This document shows positions 43,540 through 52,315 of a stretch of DNA of 64,000 nucleotides, one piece after another. The position numbers and the translations under genes are program-made. A model generated the notes under the pieces. The model worked only from the letters and a program-made list of their open reading frames with translations. It did no database searches and had not been told where the DNA came from. Source of the stretch: Bacillus cereus G9842 (GTDB lineage Bacteria > Bacillota > Bacilli > Bacillales > Bacillaceae_G). Each line of letters opens with the position of its first letter. Within the stretch, counting starts at the first letter, position 1. Where the stretch lies: assembly GCF_000021305.1 (NCBI RefSeq), contig NC_011772.1, positions 4,996,001-5,060,000 on the forward strand, in the 5' to 3' direction.

Positions 43540-44085
43540 ATGTTTGTTATACATGGCAGTTCAAGAAAAAACGGAAATACGGAAGCTTTAACACATATGA
43601 TGATTGATGGAATTGAAACAGAACAAATTTATTTACGTGATCACACAGTCTATCCTATTACAGATAAGCGTCATGATGCAGAAGGATTCCAACCTGTAAA
43701 TGATGATTATGAGCAGTTAACGAAACGCATGTTAGAGCACGACACAATTATCTTTGCTACACCGCTATACTGGTACGGAATGAGCGGACATATGAAAAAC
43801 TTCGTCGATCGTTGGTCACAAAGCTTGCGCGATACATCTCTTCATTTCAAAGAAAAAATGAAAGGCAAAAAAATGTATGTTGTCATCGTTGGCGGAGACA
43901 ATCCAAAACTGAAAGCATTGCCGCTTATCGCTCAGTTTCAATACATCTTTGATTTTGTTGGTTCATCATTTGAAGGATATATTATTGGGGATGCGAATGG
44001 ACTAGATGAAATCCAAAACGATGCTGAGGCGCTGGCAAAAGCACAATTGTATAATAATAAATTCAAAAATAGCGAACAGAAATAA
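43540..44085 (+). CDS. NAD(P)H-dependent FMN reductase / flavodoxin-fold protein
   Basis: A 181-residue flavodoxin-fold oxidoreductase with the FMN phosphate loop HGSSRKNGNTEAL and ATPLYWYGMSGHMKNFVDRW. Likely reduces quinones, nitro or azo compounds. GGGATGATTAC precedes the ATG; it starts 4 bases after the MerR gene, so it is the probable effector gene of that regulator. Confidence 0.88.
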   Translation: MFVIHGSSRKNGNTEALTHMMIDGIETEQIYLRDHTVYPITDKRHDAEGFQPVNDDYEQLTKRMLEHDTIIFATPLYWYGMSGHMKNFVDRWSQSLRDTSLHFKEKMKGKKMYVVIVGGDNPKLKALPLIAQFQYIFDFVGSSFEGYIIGDANGLDEIQNDAEALAKAQLYNNKFKNSEQK

Positions 44086-44087
44086 GT

Positions 44088-44447
44088 TTGACAAACTATT
44101 TAGACTTAGCGACGCAAGAAGAATTAGAAATTATGTTACAAGAATACCCTGGCACAATACTTTTCATTAGCCATGACCGTGCCTTTATTCGCTCTGTTGC
44201 AGACCATATTCTACAAGTAGATGAGAGTGAACCAAGAATATTCCATGGTAATTACGAGCAATACACAAAAAGAACAACCGGGGATTCTGTAAACGTTACT
44301 GAACAAGAATTATTACGATTACAAACAAAATTAACAGAAATCATCGGCCGAATTTCCATACCAAATCATCACGATGACATCACATCTCTCGAACAAGAAT
44401 ACGAAACATTATTAGTTCAAATCCGAAAATGTAAAGAAGCGCTCTAA
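44088..44447 (+). pseudogene. C-terminal fragment of an ABC-F ATPase gene
   Basis: The reading frame begins inside the second ATPase domain of an ABC-F protein (Lsa/Vga-like): NYLDLATQEELEIMLQEYPGTILFISHDRAFI is the D-loop and H-switch region that should follow LDEPT. Walker A, signature and the whole first domain are missing; only about 120 residues with the C-terminal coil remain. The frame is open to the stop, so a peptide could be made from a TTG, but it cannot be a functional ABC-F protein. The junction lies 2 bases after the FMN reductase stop. Confidence 0.85.
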
Positions 44448-44525
44448 TGTCTTCCCTATATATCGACAAGGCCTTCCGCATTTCCCAAGAAATATTGGAA
44501 CTTCGACACAGAATAGCATTAATAA

Positions 44526-44566
44526 AAGTGAAAAAACCGTGCATCAGCACGGCTTTTTCACTTTTA
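44526..44566. terminator. Bidirectional terminator
   Basis: AAAGTGAAAAA-ACCGTGC, ATCA, GCACGGCTTTTTCACTTT. Ends the ABC-F remnant on plus and the ybjQ-type pseudogene on minus. Confidence 0.88.
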
Positions 44567-44874
44567 TATACGGACAGCAGTCCCGCTCACCGCAACCATT
44601 AGCATTCCTTCGCGAACTACTTCGTAATCCACGTCGATACCAACAATTGCATTCGCATTTTTTTGTCTTGCGAAAGTTTTCATTTCTTCCATTGCGATGT
44701 CGCGCGCTTCTTTTAATTTACTTTCATAAGCACCGCGCGACCGCCGACAACGTCACGAACAGAAGCGAAAAGGTCACGAACGATATTCGCGCCCATAATC
44801 GCTTCTCCATTGACGATATCGATGTACTCAATAATTTCTTTTCCTTGAATTGTAGACGTTGTTGTTACAATCAT
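44564..44874 (-). pseudogene. UPF0145/YbjQ-type gene broken by a one-base deletion
   Basis: Reading minus from the ATG at 44874 gives [20 protein letters not shown] and on to DVVGGRA (47 codons), then the frame runs out after VLMKVN. Shifting by one base near 44734 restores [18 protein letters not shown] and on to VSGTAVRI with a stop at 44564. The total length of 311 bases is one short of 104 codons. The family (heavy-metal-binding YbjQ) forms pentamers; function unclear. A true mutation or a sequencing error are both possible. Confidence 0.88.
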
Positions 44875-44939
44875 GCTTTATAGCCTCCCATATAAGATTT
44901 TCACTTACTTATGGTGCACTAATTCAGCAGAAATTATAT

Positions 44940-46655
44940 TTATGAACTGAACTGAGCTTCGTATAATCGGCTGTATCCTCCGCCTTGCTCAATTAGTTCC
45001 TCATGCGAACCTTGTTCTGCAATACCATCTTTATTTACAACGACGATACGATCTGCATTTTTAATCGTTGCAAGCCTGTGAGCGATAACTAATGTTGTAC
45101 GGCCGACAGATAGTTCTGCAAGCGATTTTTGAATCGCTAGTTCCGTCTCTGTATCTAATGCAGAAGTCGCTTCATCTAATATTAAAATTGGTGGGTTTTT
45201 CAAGAACATACGAGCAATCGCTAGACGCTGTTTCTGTCCACCAGAAAGTTTCACACCACGCTCACCGATAACGGTATCTAAACCGTCTGGTTGTGAGTAA
45301 ATTAAGTCTTCTAACTGCGCACGTTTTACCGCCTGCCAAATTTCAGCTTCTGACGCCTTTAAATTTCCGTAAGCAATATTTTCACGAATCGTTCCTGAGA
45401 ATAAGAACACATCTTGCTGCACAATTCCAATTTGTTTACGAAGTGAAGATAATGTCATATCTTTCGTATCAATACCATCAATTCGGATTGAACCAGACGA
45501 TTGTTCATAAAAACGTGGGAGTAAACTACATAACGTTGTTTTTCCAGCTCCTGATGGTCCAACGAACGCAACCGTTTCACCTGCATGTATGTTCAAACTA
45601 ATGTCATTTAAAATCGGTTCTTTATTTTCATATCCGAACGTAATGTTGTTATATTGAATATCACCATGTACATGTTTAACTTCCATCGCACCTTTAGAGT
45701 CTACAATATCTGGCTCTGTTTCAAGAAGCTCTACATATCTCTTAAAACCAGCGATCCCTTTCGGATAGCTTTCGATTACCGCATTAATTTTTTCAATTGG
45801 GCGGAAGAAAATATTCGTTAATAGAACGAATCCAATAAATCCACCGTACGTTAATTCACCTTGCAGAACAAACCATGTACCGCATATTAAGACGAAGAGT
45901 GTTACGAGACGCATGAGCATATAACTAATCGATGAATTTAATGCCATAATTTTATACGCCATTAATTTCGTTGTGCGGAAACGAGCGTTGTTAACAGCAA
46001 ATTGCTCTTTCTCAAACTTTTCATTTCCAAATGCTTGTACTACGCGAATACCACCAACATTATTCTCAATACATGCATTGAAGTCAGCAACGTCTGAGAA
46101 TAAACGTCTAAATGTACCTGTCATTTTTTTGTTGAAGTAAAGTGCTAACCATAATAAGAATGGAATGACGAAGAACGTTAATAGCGCTAACTTCCAGTTG
46201 ATCATCATCATAAATGAAAATGCCCCAACTAAAGTCATAATAGCGATAAATAAATCTTCTGGTCCATGGTGAGCAATTTCCCCAATTTCCATTAAGTCGT
46301 TTGTAAGACGTGAAATTAAATGACCTGTTTTATTATTGTCAAAAAATCTAAATGATAGCTTTTGAATATGATCAAATAATTTCTGCCTCATATCCGTTTC
46401 AATGTTAACACCAAGCATATGTCCCCAATATGTAACAACATATTGTAAGCCTGCATTTAATATATACACTGCAAGTAAACCGAAACAAGCCCATAAAATA
46501 AGCGTCCAGTTTTGTCCTGGCAATAACTTATCAATAAATTGATTTACGATAAGCGGGAAGCCAAGTTCTAGTAATCCTGCGACAACCGCACAAGAAAAGT
46601 CGAGTATAAATAAACCTTTATACGGTTTATAGTAAGAAAAAAATTTACGCAGCAT
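44940..46655 (-). CDS. ABC exporter half-transporter with Fur-box promoter
   Basis: A 571-residue half-transporter: six membrane helices (about 15-300) fused to a nucleotide-binding domain with Walker A GPSGAGKTT, signature LSGGQKQR, Walker B ILILDEATSALD and H-loop AHR. Such proteins form homo- or heterodimers exporting lipids, drugs or peptides. TGGAGGT precedes the ATG. The promoter carries a Fur box, so export of an iron-related compound such as a siderophore is plausible (inference). Confidence 0.93.
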   Translation of the reverse strand: MLRKFFSYYKPYKGLFILDFSCAVVAGLLELGFPLIVNQFIDKLLPGQNWTLILWACFGLLAVYILNAGLQYVVTYWGHMLGVNIETDMRQKLFDHIQKLSFRFFDNNKTGHLISRLTNDLMEIGEIAHHGPEDLFIAIMTLVGAFSFMMMINWKLALLTFFVIPFLLWLALYFNKKMTGTFRRLFSDVADFNACIENNVGGIRVVQAFGNEKFEKEQFAVNNARFRTTKLMAYKIMALNSSISYMLMRLVTLFVLICGTWFVLQGELTYGGFIGFVLLTNIFFRPIEKINAVIESYPKGIAGFKRYVELLETEPDIVDSKGAMEVKHVHGDIQYNNITFGYENKEPILNDISLNIHAGETVAFVGPSGAGKTTLCSLLPRFYEQSSGSIRIDGIDTKDMTLSSLRKQIGIVQQDVFLFSGTIRENIAYGNLKASEAEIWQAVKRAQLEDLIYSQPDGLDTVIGERGVKLSGGQKQRLAIARMFLKNPPILILDEATSALDTETELAIQKSLAELSVGRTTLVIAHRLATIKNADRIVVVNKDGIAEQGSHEELIEQGGGYSRLYEAQFSS

Positions 46656-46694
46656 ATCTTACCTCCATTTTCCAAAATTAAAAAGACTCTCTAA

Positions 46695-46723
46695 ATGATA
46701 ACCATTATCAAATAATTATTCAA
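46695..46723 (-). promoter_or_regulatory. Sigma-A promoter with overlapping Fur box
   Basis: On minus: TTGAAT (46723-46718), 17-base spacer, TATCAT (46700-46695). The Fur 7-1-7 motif TGATAAC-C-ATTATCA (46696-46710, one mismatch to TGATAATnATTATCA) covers the -10 and the spacer. Confidence 0.75.
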
Positions 46724-46784
46724 GTTATCCGTCTATGAAACTAAAAATAAGATTTTTGGTATTTGTCATTTTTTCCAGAGAGTC

Positions 46785-46810
46785 GATATATTCAAATAAT
46801 CGCCGATATA
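46785..46810 (-). repeat. Pair of TATATC motifs, 20 bp apart
   Basis: On minus: TATATCGGCGATTATTTG then TATATCGAC. Matches the layout at 21395-21420 and 40951-40975. Confidence 0.5.
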
Positions 46811-46842
46811 AATTTCATTTACTAACTACCCTCCCCCAAAAC

Positions 46843-46870
46843 AAAAAAGGTACCACCACAAGGTGATACC
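46843..46870 (-). terminator. Terminator of minJ
   Basis: GGTATCACC, TTGT, GGTGGTACC, then TTTTTT on minus. Confidence 0.88.
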
Positions 46871-46880
46871 ATTCCTTCTA

Positions 46881-48083
46881 TTACATCGCTTCCGAATCCC
46901 ACTCATGCTCCTGCTCAACGAATACAATACCTAATTCGTGATGTCCACCAGCATATAATGCAGTTTGTGCAAGACGAAGCTCACCATTTGTATCTAATAC
47001 TTCTAATTTACAAAATGCTCCTGTCGTCTTCGTTTGAAGCGCATCATAAAATTCCTCGGCGCTTTTTGGAATGACTCCATTTACTTTCGTAATAATTTCT
47101 CCAGGTAGTAATTTTAGCTCTGCTCCAATTGTATTTGGGATTGTATCTAGTACAACGAGCCCATCATTGCGTGCAGCAAAATACGCTGGTCTTGTTTCAT
47201 CAGTAATTTTCTCTTGCATCGAAATTGTGAAACGCCCAAGCATTGCGACTCCCATCGCGATAATTGCAAGTACATGCCACCAGTAACTTGCGATTCCTAA
47301 AACGAGCACAAGTCCTGCTAACCCATAAACACGTCTTCCTGTAAATAATAAAGCTTCCGTCGGCTCATAACTTTTAATCTTTCTCATAAATCCAATTAAA
47401 AATGGAACGAGAAATAGAGAATATGTATTTGAACCTATTGAAACGACAGGCCACCATGAAATAAACTGCGTTACCGCATCACCCGGTACAAGAATAAAAA
47501 TAGGAACGATCCATAAACGCTTTGATTCGTGTAAACCAATCTTTAATCCACGCTTCCCCTTCCTAATCTTCGGTGTAGAATATCCTACTGCGTTTTTAGA
47601 AATCAATAAGCCTTCTACAATAAGCATAACGCCTAGCAAAATAGCAAGGGATACAATGGTATTCTCTTCACCTTCTCGAAGCTGTAAGAAGGAAACTGGT
47701 AGCTTAGAAGATAATAGAACACATACAATCGCAATGCTAAATGTATAAGCCGCTGATAAATATCGATACATAGCCGTTAATCCAAATAGTAATGTCCAAA
47801 TTAAAATGGCCCATAAGCTTGCTTTAGAAACAACAAGTCCAAGCCCAATCGTAATAATAGATACTACTAATCCGTATCCAATCCCTGCAAATAGAGAGGT
47901 TCGCAGTTCAAACCAAATATCATAAACTTTAAAAGAAAAATCTTTTCGTTCTCTTAACATACGTAAGTATCCAACGAAGATACTACTTATTACAAATATA
48001 TAGACAGCAGGGTGTAAGAAAAAACGTCCAACTGCCCGCATTATTTCAAAAATCCACGACTCCACGAACTCATTCACCACCAT
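46881..48083 (-). CDS. minJ: Cell-division topological protein MinJ
   Basis: MinJ bridges DivIVA and MinD at poles and septa in Bacillus. The 400 residues have about six to eight membrane helices followed by a C-terminal PDZ domain (ELKLLPGEIITKVNGVIPKSAEEFYDAL, about 325-375). Identified by architecture and by its position next to ctpB and ftsEX. The ATG at 48083 has a poor ribosome site, so the exact start is uncertain. Confidence 0.85.
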   Translation of the reverse strand: MVVNEFVESWIFEIMRAVGRFFLHPAVYIFVISSIFVGYLRMLRERKDFSFKVYDIWFELRTSLFAGIGYGLVVSIITIGLGLVVSKASLWAILIWTLLFGLTAMYRYLSAAYTFSIAIVCVLLSSKLPVSFLQLREGEENTIVSLAILLGVMLIVEGLLISKNAVGYSTPKIRKGKRGLKIGLHESKRLWIVPIFILVPGDAVTQFISWWPVVSIGSNTYSLFLVPFLIGFMRKIKSYEPTEALLFTGRRVYGLAGLVLVLGIASYWWHVLAIIAMGVAMLGRFTISMQEKITDETRPAYFAARNDGLVVLDTIPNTIGAELKLLPGEIITKVNGVIPKSAEEFYDALQTKTTGAFCKLEVLDTNGELRLAQTALYAGGHHELGIVFVEQEHEWDSEAM

Positions 48084-48116
48084 TTATATCATTCTTTCTT
48101 TTTATATTATCATAAC

Positions 48117-48134
48117 TAAACAAACGTTTGTTTA
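48117..48134. promoter_or_regulatory. Perfect 18-bp palindrome upstream of minJ
   Basis: TAAACAAACGTTTGTTTA, about 35 bases upstream of the minJ start. The form resembles TetR-family operators, but no TetR gene is in the window. Confidence 0.5.
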
Positions 48135-48138
48135 ACAC

Positions 48139-48170
48139 AAAAAAATACAGGCAGCAAACTGCCTGTATTT
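48139..48170 (-). terminator. Terminator of ctpB
   Basis: AAATACAGGCAG, TTTG, CTGCCTGTATTT followed by TTTTTG on minus. Confidence 0.9.
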
Positions 48171-48174
48171 CTTC

Positions 48175-49611
48175 TTATTTTGCCATTAATTTTAATGCTG
48201 ACTGTAATTGTAGATCATTTTCTCCAGAACGGATTTTTTCGATAATTTTAGTTTGAATCGCTTCAGCTGTCTTTTTATCAAGCTGTCCTGTCGCTTCCAT
48301 TTCATTCGCATTTTGGAATGCTTTCAGCGCTGATTCTGTCTCTTTACTAAAGTATCCATCTTCACGACCTGGTACATATCCTAAGCTCTTAAGCATTTCT
48401 TGAGCATGTTTTACTTGTACATCATTTGAATTGTATGAAAGTGTTTTTTCAATTTGAATTGGTGTCGCATGATAATAATTTGGTTGCTTCACTTCTACTG
48501 TTGGCGCGATTCCTTTTTTATGAATCCAGTTCCCATCCGGTGTTAACCATTTAAACATCGTTAATTTAATGTTGCTACCGTCTTTAAATGGAACAGCTTG
48601 CTGGACAGTACCTTTACCAAATGTCTTTTCACCAATTAAATCGTATCCTTCTCCTTCTTTCAGTGCACCAGCTAAAATCTCTGAAGCAGAAGCACTTCCA
48701 TTATCAATTAATACTGAAATTGGATATGGTTTTCTCTCTTTCAGTTCCGTAGAGAATTTCTTCTTCTCACCATTTCGCTGCTCTACTTGTAGCATCGGCT
48801 TTTTATTCGTCATAATTTCTCCCAGTATATCTTCTACACTATTTAAATAGCCACCAGGATTACCACGCACGTCAATAACTAAGCCTTTTATATTTTTCTT
48901 CTCTAACTCTTTTAACTGATCCTTAAATTCCTTCGCTGTATTTTCAGCAAAAGAAGTGATTTGCATATAACCGATATCTCTTCCGCTCTCTTGCTTCACA
49001 GAACTAAACACTGTAAAGATCGGAATTTTTTCACGCTTAATTTTAAATACAATCGGATCAGTTACTCCCGCACGTTTAATTTCAATTGCGACAGTCGTTC
49101 CTTTTTTACCACGGATCTTTAATACTGCTTCTTCACGTGATAAGTCTTTCACACTGTTTCCATCTACAGATAAAATTTGGTCATTCGGTTTAATTCCTAT
49201 CTTTTCTGCTGGTGAACCTTTAATTGGCGATACGATAATAAGCTTATCGTCCGTTTTGTTCACCTCAGCCCCAATCCCCTCTAATTCAGGATCAAGCGAT
49301 TCACTAAACTGTTTGGCTGTTTCTTTATCCATATACGTGGAATAAGGGTCCTTCAGCGTAGACAACATGCCTTGTATTGCACCTTCAACTAACTTTTCAT
49401 CTTTCACGTCTTCCACATAACGTGAATCAATTAGTGCATACGCCTCATTAATTTTTGCCAAATTCCCTTGCGCAGTGCTAGCATTCCCACTCGAAATTGT
49501 TTGCGTTACTTCTGCTGGGTTAACCCCAAATACAGACATGCCTGCAAACATTCCGCCAGCACCAATTAAAAATGCAACAACCATTCCAATAATTGCAACT
49601 CTACGTTTCAA
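48175..49611 (-). CDS. ctpB: Carboxy-terminal processing protease CtpB, TTG start
   Basis: S41-family protease; in B. subtilis CtpB cleaves SpoIVFA to trigger sigma-K activation. The 478-residue protein has an N-terminal anchor helix (VAIIGMVVAFLIGAGGMF), a PDZ domain (about 100-180), the catalytic Ser/Lys core DNGSASASEILAGALKEG and GEKTFGKGTVQ, and a C-terminal peptidoglycan-binding-1 domain. TTG at 49611 has AAAGGGG 9 bases upstream; the ATG 51 bases earlier runs through the ftsX terminator. Confidence 0.93.
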   Translation of the reverse strand: MKRRVAIIGMVVAFLIGAGGMFAGMSVFGVNPAEVTQTISSGNASTAQGNLAKINEAYALIDSRYVEDVKDEKLVEGAIQGMLSTLKDPYSTYMDKETAKQFSESLDPELEGIGAEVNKTDDKLIIVSPIKGSPAEKIGIKPNDQILSVDGNSVKDLSREEAVLKIRGKKGTTVAIEIKRAGVTDPIVFKIKREKIPIFTVFSSVKQESGRDIGYMQITSFAENTAKEFKDQLKELEKKNIKGLVIDVRGNPGGYLNSVEDILGEIMTNKKPMLQVEQRNGEKKKFSTELKERKPYPISVLIDNGSASASEILAGALKEGEGYDLIGEKTFGKGTVQQAVPFKDGSNIKLTMFKWLTPDGNWIHKKGIAPTVEVKQPNYYHATPIQIEKTLSYNSNDVQVKHAQEMLKSLGYVPGREDGYFSKETESALKAFQNANEMEATGQLDKKTAEAIQTKIIEKIRSGENDLQLQSALKLMAK

Positions 49612-49651
49612 TGCGGAATTCCCCTTTCCAAAACACACAGGTGGTGTAGCA

Positions 49652-49680
49652 AAAGGCATCACACAGTGTGTGATGCCTTT
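49652..49680 (-). terminator. Terminator of ftsEX
   Basis: AAAGGCATCACACA and TGTGTGATGCCTTT form a perfect hairpin with almost no loop. Confidence 0.8.
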
Positions 49681-49729
49681 ACCTATTTCTACTATATGAT
49701 AAGCTTGTACGAATTATGTTTGCAACTTT

Positions 49730-50623
49730 TTATACTTTTAAGAAACGACGAATTGACATTACACTTCCCCACATACCGATTAACGCACCGATTAACACTA
49801 GTAAACCAGCTAATTGGAATACGAAAGGACTGTATGGTAGAAGCTCGAAAATTGTTCCGCCAAGTTTTTCGTTAAACACACCTTGCAACGAATTATACGT
49901 AACTAGAATTAGGCCAATTGGAATAATTGATCCTAATACTCCTAAGAATAACCCCTCTAGCAAGAATGGCCAACGAATGAACCAGTTTGTTGCACCAACA
50001 AGTTTCATAATTTCAATTTCTGTACTACGAGCATAAATTGTAATTTTAATTGTGTTAGAGATTAAGAACATTGCTGTGAATAAAAGACCAGCAATTAACG
50101 CAATCCCAATGTTACGACCAGTTTTTACAGTATCAAATAATCGTTCAACTTGCCCTTTTCCGTACTGAACATTACTGACAAACTGCATTTTTTCAACCTT
50201 CTTCGCGATTGTCGCTGTATCTGTTGGTTCTTTTGCTTTTACAACGAATACGTTTTTAAGTGGGTTATCTTGTTCAAATAACTCAAACGTTTTTCCGCTA
50301 TCACCTAAGCTTTTAATTAAACGTTTTAACTCTTCTTCTTTAGAAGAATATTTAATAGAATCTACTTTTGCAATCTTACTCATATCTTCTTCTAATTTCT
50401 TTTGATCAGCTTCTTTCGCAGCTGGATCAATGTGTACACGAATCTCTACATCTTGCTCTACTTTCGTCGCAAAATGGTTCATATTCATAATCGCTGTTAA
50501 AAAGACACCTACAAGTAATAATGTAACTGTTACTGCACTAACAGAAGCAAATGTCATCCATCCGTTACGTGATAGATTCTTTACACCTTCTCGCAAATGT
50601 CGACTAAGGGTCTTAGCCTTCAT
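49730..50623 (-). CDS. ftsX: Cell-division ABC transporter permease FtsX
   Basis: Four-helix membrane partner of FtsE; in B. subtilis the FtsEX complex activates the D,L-endopeptidase CwlO. The 297 residues start MKAKTLSRHLREGVKNLSRNG; the extracellular domain (about 60-165) and C-terminal helices are clear. The ATG at 50623 follows GGGAGG and overlaps the ftsE 3' end by 11 bases; the longer frame is a shadow inside ftsE. Confidence 0.95.
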   Translation of the reverse strand: MKAKTLSRHLREGVKNLSRNGWMTFASVSAVTVTLLLVGVFLTAIMNMNHFATKVEQDVEIRVHIDPAAKEADQKKLEEDMSKIAKVDSIKYSSKEEELKRLIKSLGDSGKTFELFEQDNPLKNVFVVKAKEPTDTATIAKKVEKMQFVSNVQYGKGQVERLFDTVKTGRNIGIALIAGLLFTAMFLISNTIKITIYARSTEIEIMKLVGATNWFIRWPFLLEGLFLGVLGSIIPIGLILVTYNSLQGVFNEKLGGTIFELLPYSPFVFQLAGLLVLIGALIGMWGSVMSIRRFLKV

Positions 50624-51299
50624 ATCCGTATCCTCCCTCAATCTCGTCTCGAACAATTTTTCCGCCTTCAATCGCGATTACACGATGACGGATTGTATTT
50701 ACGATATCTGCATTATGCGTCGCCATAACAATTGTTGTACCACGCTCATTAATGCGAGTAAAAATCTTCATAATATCAAGAGCTGTTTCAATATCTAAGT
50801 TACCTGTTGGCTCATCAGCAATTACAACCTTTGGTCGATTTACAATCGCTCTTGCAATCGCAACACGTTGTTGCTCTCCACCTGAAAGTTCACTTGGAAT
50901 TGCATCTGCACGATCTTCAAGACCTACAAGACCTAAAACCTCTGTTACACGCTCACGAATTGCATCTGGTTCTTCTTCAATTACTTCTAAAGCAAACGAA
51001 ACATTCTCATATACCGTTAATTTAGGTAGTAATTTAAAATCTTGGAAAATTACGCCTAATTGACGACGAAAATATGGAACATCTCTTTCTGCCAATGTTT
51101 CAATAACAAGTCCATTTACATTAATTGATCCTGTAGATGGCTTCTCTTCACGATACATCATTTTAATAAATGTAGATTTTCCGGCTCCACTCGGTCCAAC
51201 TACGTATACGAACTCACCTTGTTTAATGTTAACTGTAAGACCAGCAATGGCTTTCATACCATTCGGGTACTCCTTATAAACATTCGTCATTTTTATCAT
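50613..51299 (-). CDS. ftsE: Cell-division ATP-binding protein FtsE
   Basis: A 228-residue ABC ATPase: Walker A GPSGAGKST, signature LSGGEQQR, Walker B VVIADEPTGNLD, H-loop THN. It energises FtsX to control a cell-wall hydrolase. Partner hydrolase candidate: the P60 protein at 59739. Overlaps ftsX by 11 bases. Confidence 0.96.
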   Translation of the reverse strand: MIKMTNVYKEYPNGMKAIAGLTVNIKQGEFVYVVGPSGAGKSTFIKMMYREEKPSTGSINVNGLVIETLAERDVPYFRRQLGVIFQDFKLLPKLTVYENVSFALEVIEEEPDAIRERVTEVLGLVGLEDRADAIPSELSGGEQQRVAIARAIVNRPKVVIADEPTGNLDIETALDIMKIFTRINERGTTIVMATHNADIVNTIRHRVIAIEGGKIVRDEIEGGYGYEG

Positions 51300-51509
51300 T
51301 ATTTATCACCCAATACTTAATGATTTTTTTCGAAATACTTTTCTGTACATCTGAAAATAAAAGACATCCTTCATTTTCACTTAGTCATCCTTGTTGAAGG
51401 TAGTTTACTTATGCTTTCTCATAAGCAATACCACTCTATGTAATATATTTCAGCAAAATTCTACAAACCCCATTGTAACATCAAACGGTTTCCAGTTCGG
51501 ATACATTTT

Positions 51510-51526
51510 TGTTACAGTTATGTTAC
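51510..51526 (+). promoter_or_regulatory. WalR-like box upstream of ftsE
   Basis: TGTTAC-AGTTA-TGTTAC fits TGTWAH-N5-TGTWAH, about 210 bases upstream of ftsE. About one such match is expected by chance in 64 kb, so it is weak alone. The rest of 51300-51540 shows nothing else clear. Confidence 0.35.
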
Positions 51527-51541
51527 ATAAATGAAAAGGAA

Positions 51542-51569
51542 AACGAGTTGACCTATATTATCAACTCGT
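51542..51569 (-). terminator. Terminator of cccB
   Basis: ACGAGTTGA, loop, TCAACTCGT then TTTCC on minus. Confidence 0.75.
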
Positions 51570-51583
51570 CCAGTTCACCTTTT

Positions 51584-51907
51584 TTATTTATGTTCAGCTA
51601 ACCATTCAGATACTTTTTTCGCATCTTCACCTTGAATAAGTCCTGGTGACATTGAACCGCGGCCTTTTTTAATAATCTCTTCGATATCTGCAGCGTCGTA
51701 CTTACCGCCTACTTTTCTTAAATCAGGTCCAGTTGCCCCTGATAAATCTGTCGCGTGACATCCAGCACAACTTCTTTGGAAAATTTGTTCTGCGCTGTCT
51801 GTGCTTGCAGACTGTTTCGAAGACTTACTCTCTTCTTTATTTCCGCATGCTCCTAAAGCAAAAACAACCGATGTCCCTAGCGCAATAGCCAACAATTTCT
51901 TTTTCAC
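51584..51907 (-). CDS. cccB: Cytochrome c-551 lipoprotein
   Basis: Small membrane-anchored c-type cytochrome, 107 residues: signal MKKKLLAIALGTSVVFALGAC (lipobox LGAC), Ser/Lys-rich linker, one haem motif CAGCH (about 48-52) and axial Met in GSMSP. Electron transfer at the outer membrane face of the cytoplasmic membrane. The order ftsE-cccB-prfB matches B. subtilis. Confidence 0.94.
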   Translation of the reverse strand: MKKKLLAIALGTSVVFALGACGNKEESKSSKQSASTDSAEQIFQRSCAGCHATDLSGATGPDLRKVGGKYDAADIEEIIKKGRGSMSPGLIQGEDAKKVSEWLAEHK

Positions 51908-52121
51908 TTCTATCGCTCCCCATTGTTGATATTCTTTTTATTCCTAACACACTCATTTTCATTATAAGCATTATCTTTATATAGAAAAACTAAGGTGTAT
52001 TTCATATTCCTCAAAAATACAGTGAGAACCTTGATAAAATAAAGCTTTCATAAGTTGTTTCAATTCTGTGAACAGCTTAAAAAACTTCTATAAAGAATCC
52101 TTTTTAAAAGGAAAATTAGAA

Positions 52122-52202
52122 ATGTTCTATATAAATCTTTACCCTATTATCGCTCTATTTTACTATTCTCTACTTTTTACAAAACAATATACACCATTGT
52201 AA
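52122..52202 (+). CDS. Candidate 26-residue hydrophobic peptide
   Basis: In the 439-base gap between cccB and prfB a plus-strand frame reads MFYINLYPIIALFYYSLLFTKQ and four more residues, with AAAAGGA 9 bases before the ATG. Two hairpins follow on the same side (52221-52252 and 52316-52340, the second with a T-run on plus). Short, hydrophobic and terminated, like small membrane peptides or type I toxins, but chance is a real possibility. Confidence 0.3.
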   Translation: MFYINLYPIIALFYYSLLFTKQYTPL

Positions 52203-52220
52203 TCTACATATAATCCCATC

Positions 52221-52252
52221 AAAAAGAGAAGTTGTCGTTTCCAACTTCTCTT
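52221..52252. terminator. Hairpin downstream of prfB
   Basis: AGAGAAGTTG and CAACTTCTCT arms; TTTTT on minus fits a prfB terminator. Confidence 0.7.
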
Positions 52253-52315
52253 CCTCTTTACTTCATCTATAAAAATAAAATCAAATTCTTTATATCCTCT
52301 ATATCCTCAGCGTGG

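Noticed and set aside
44539..44883. 114-codon plus frame opposite the ybjQ-type pseudogene
   Set aside because: No ribosome site and no family features; the minus strand shows clear conserved protein in two frames.
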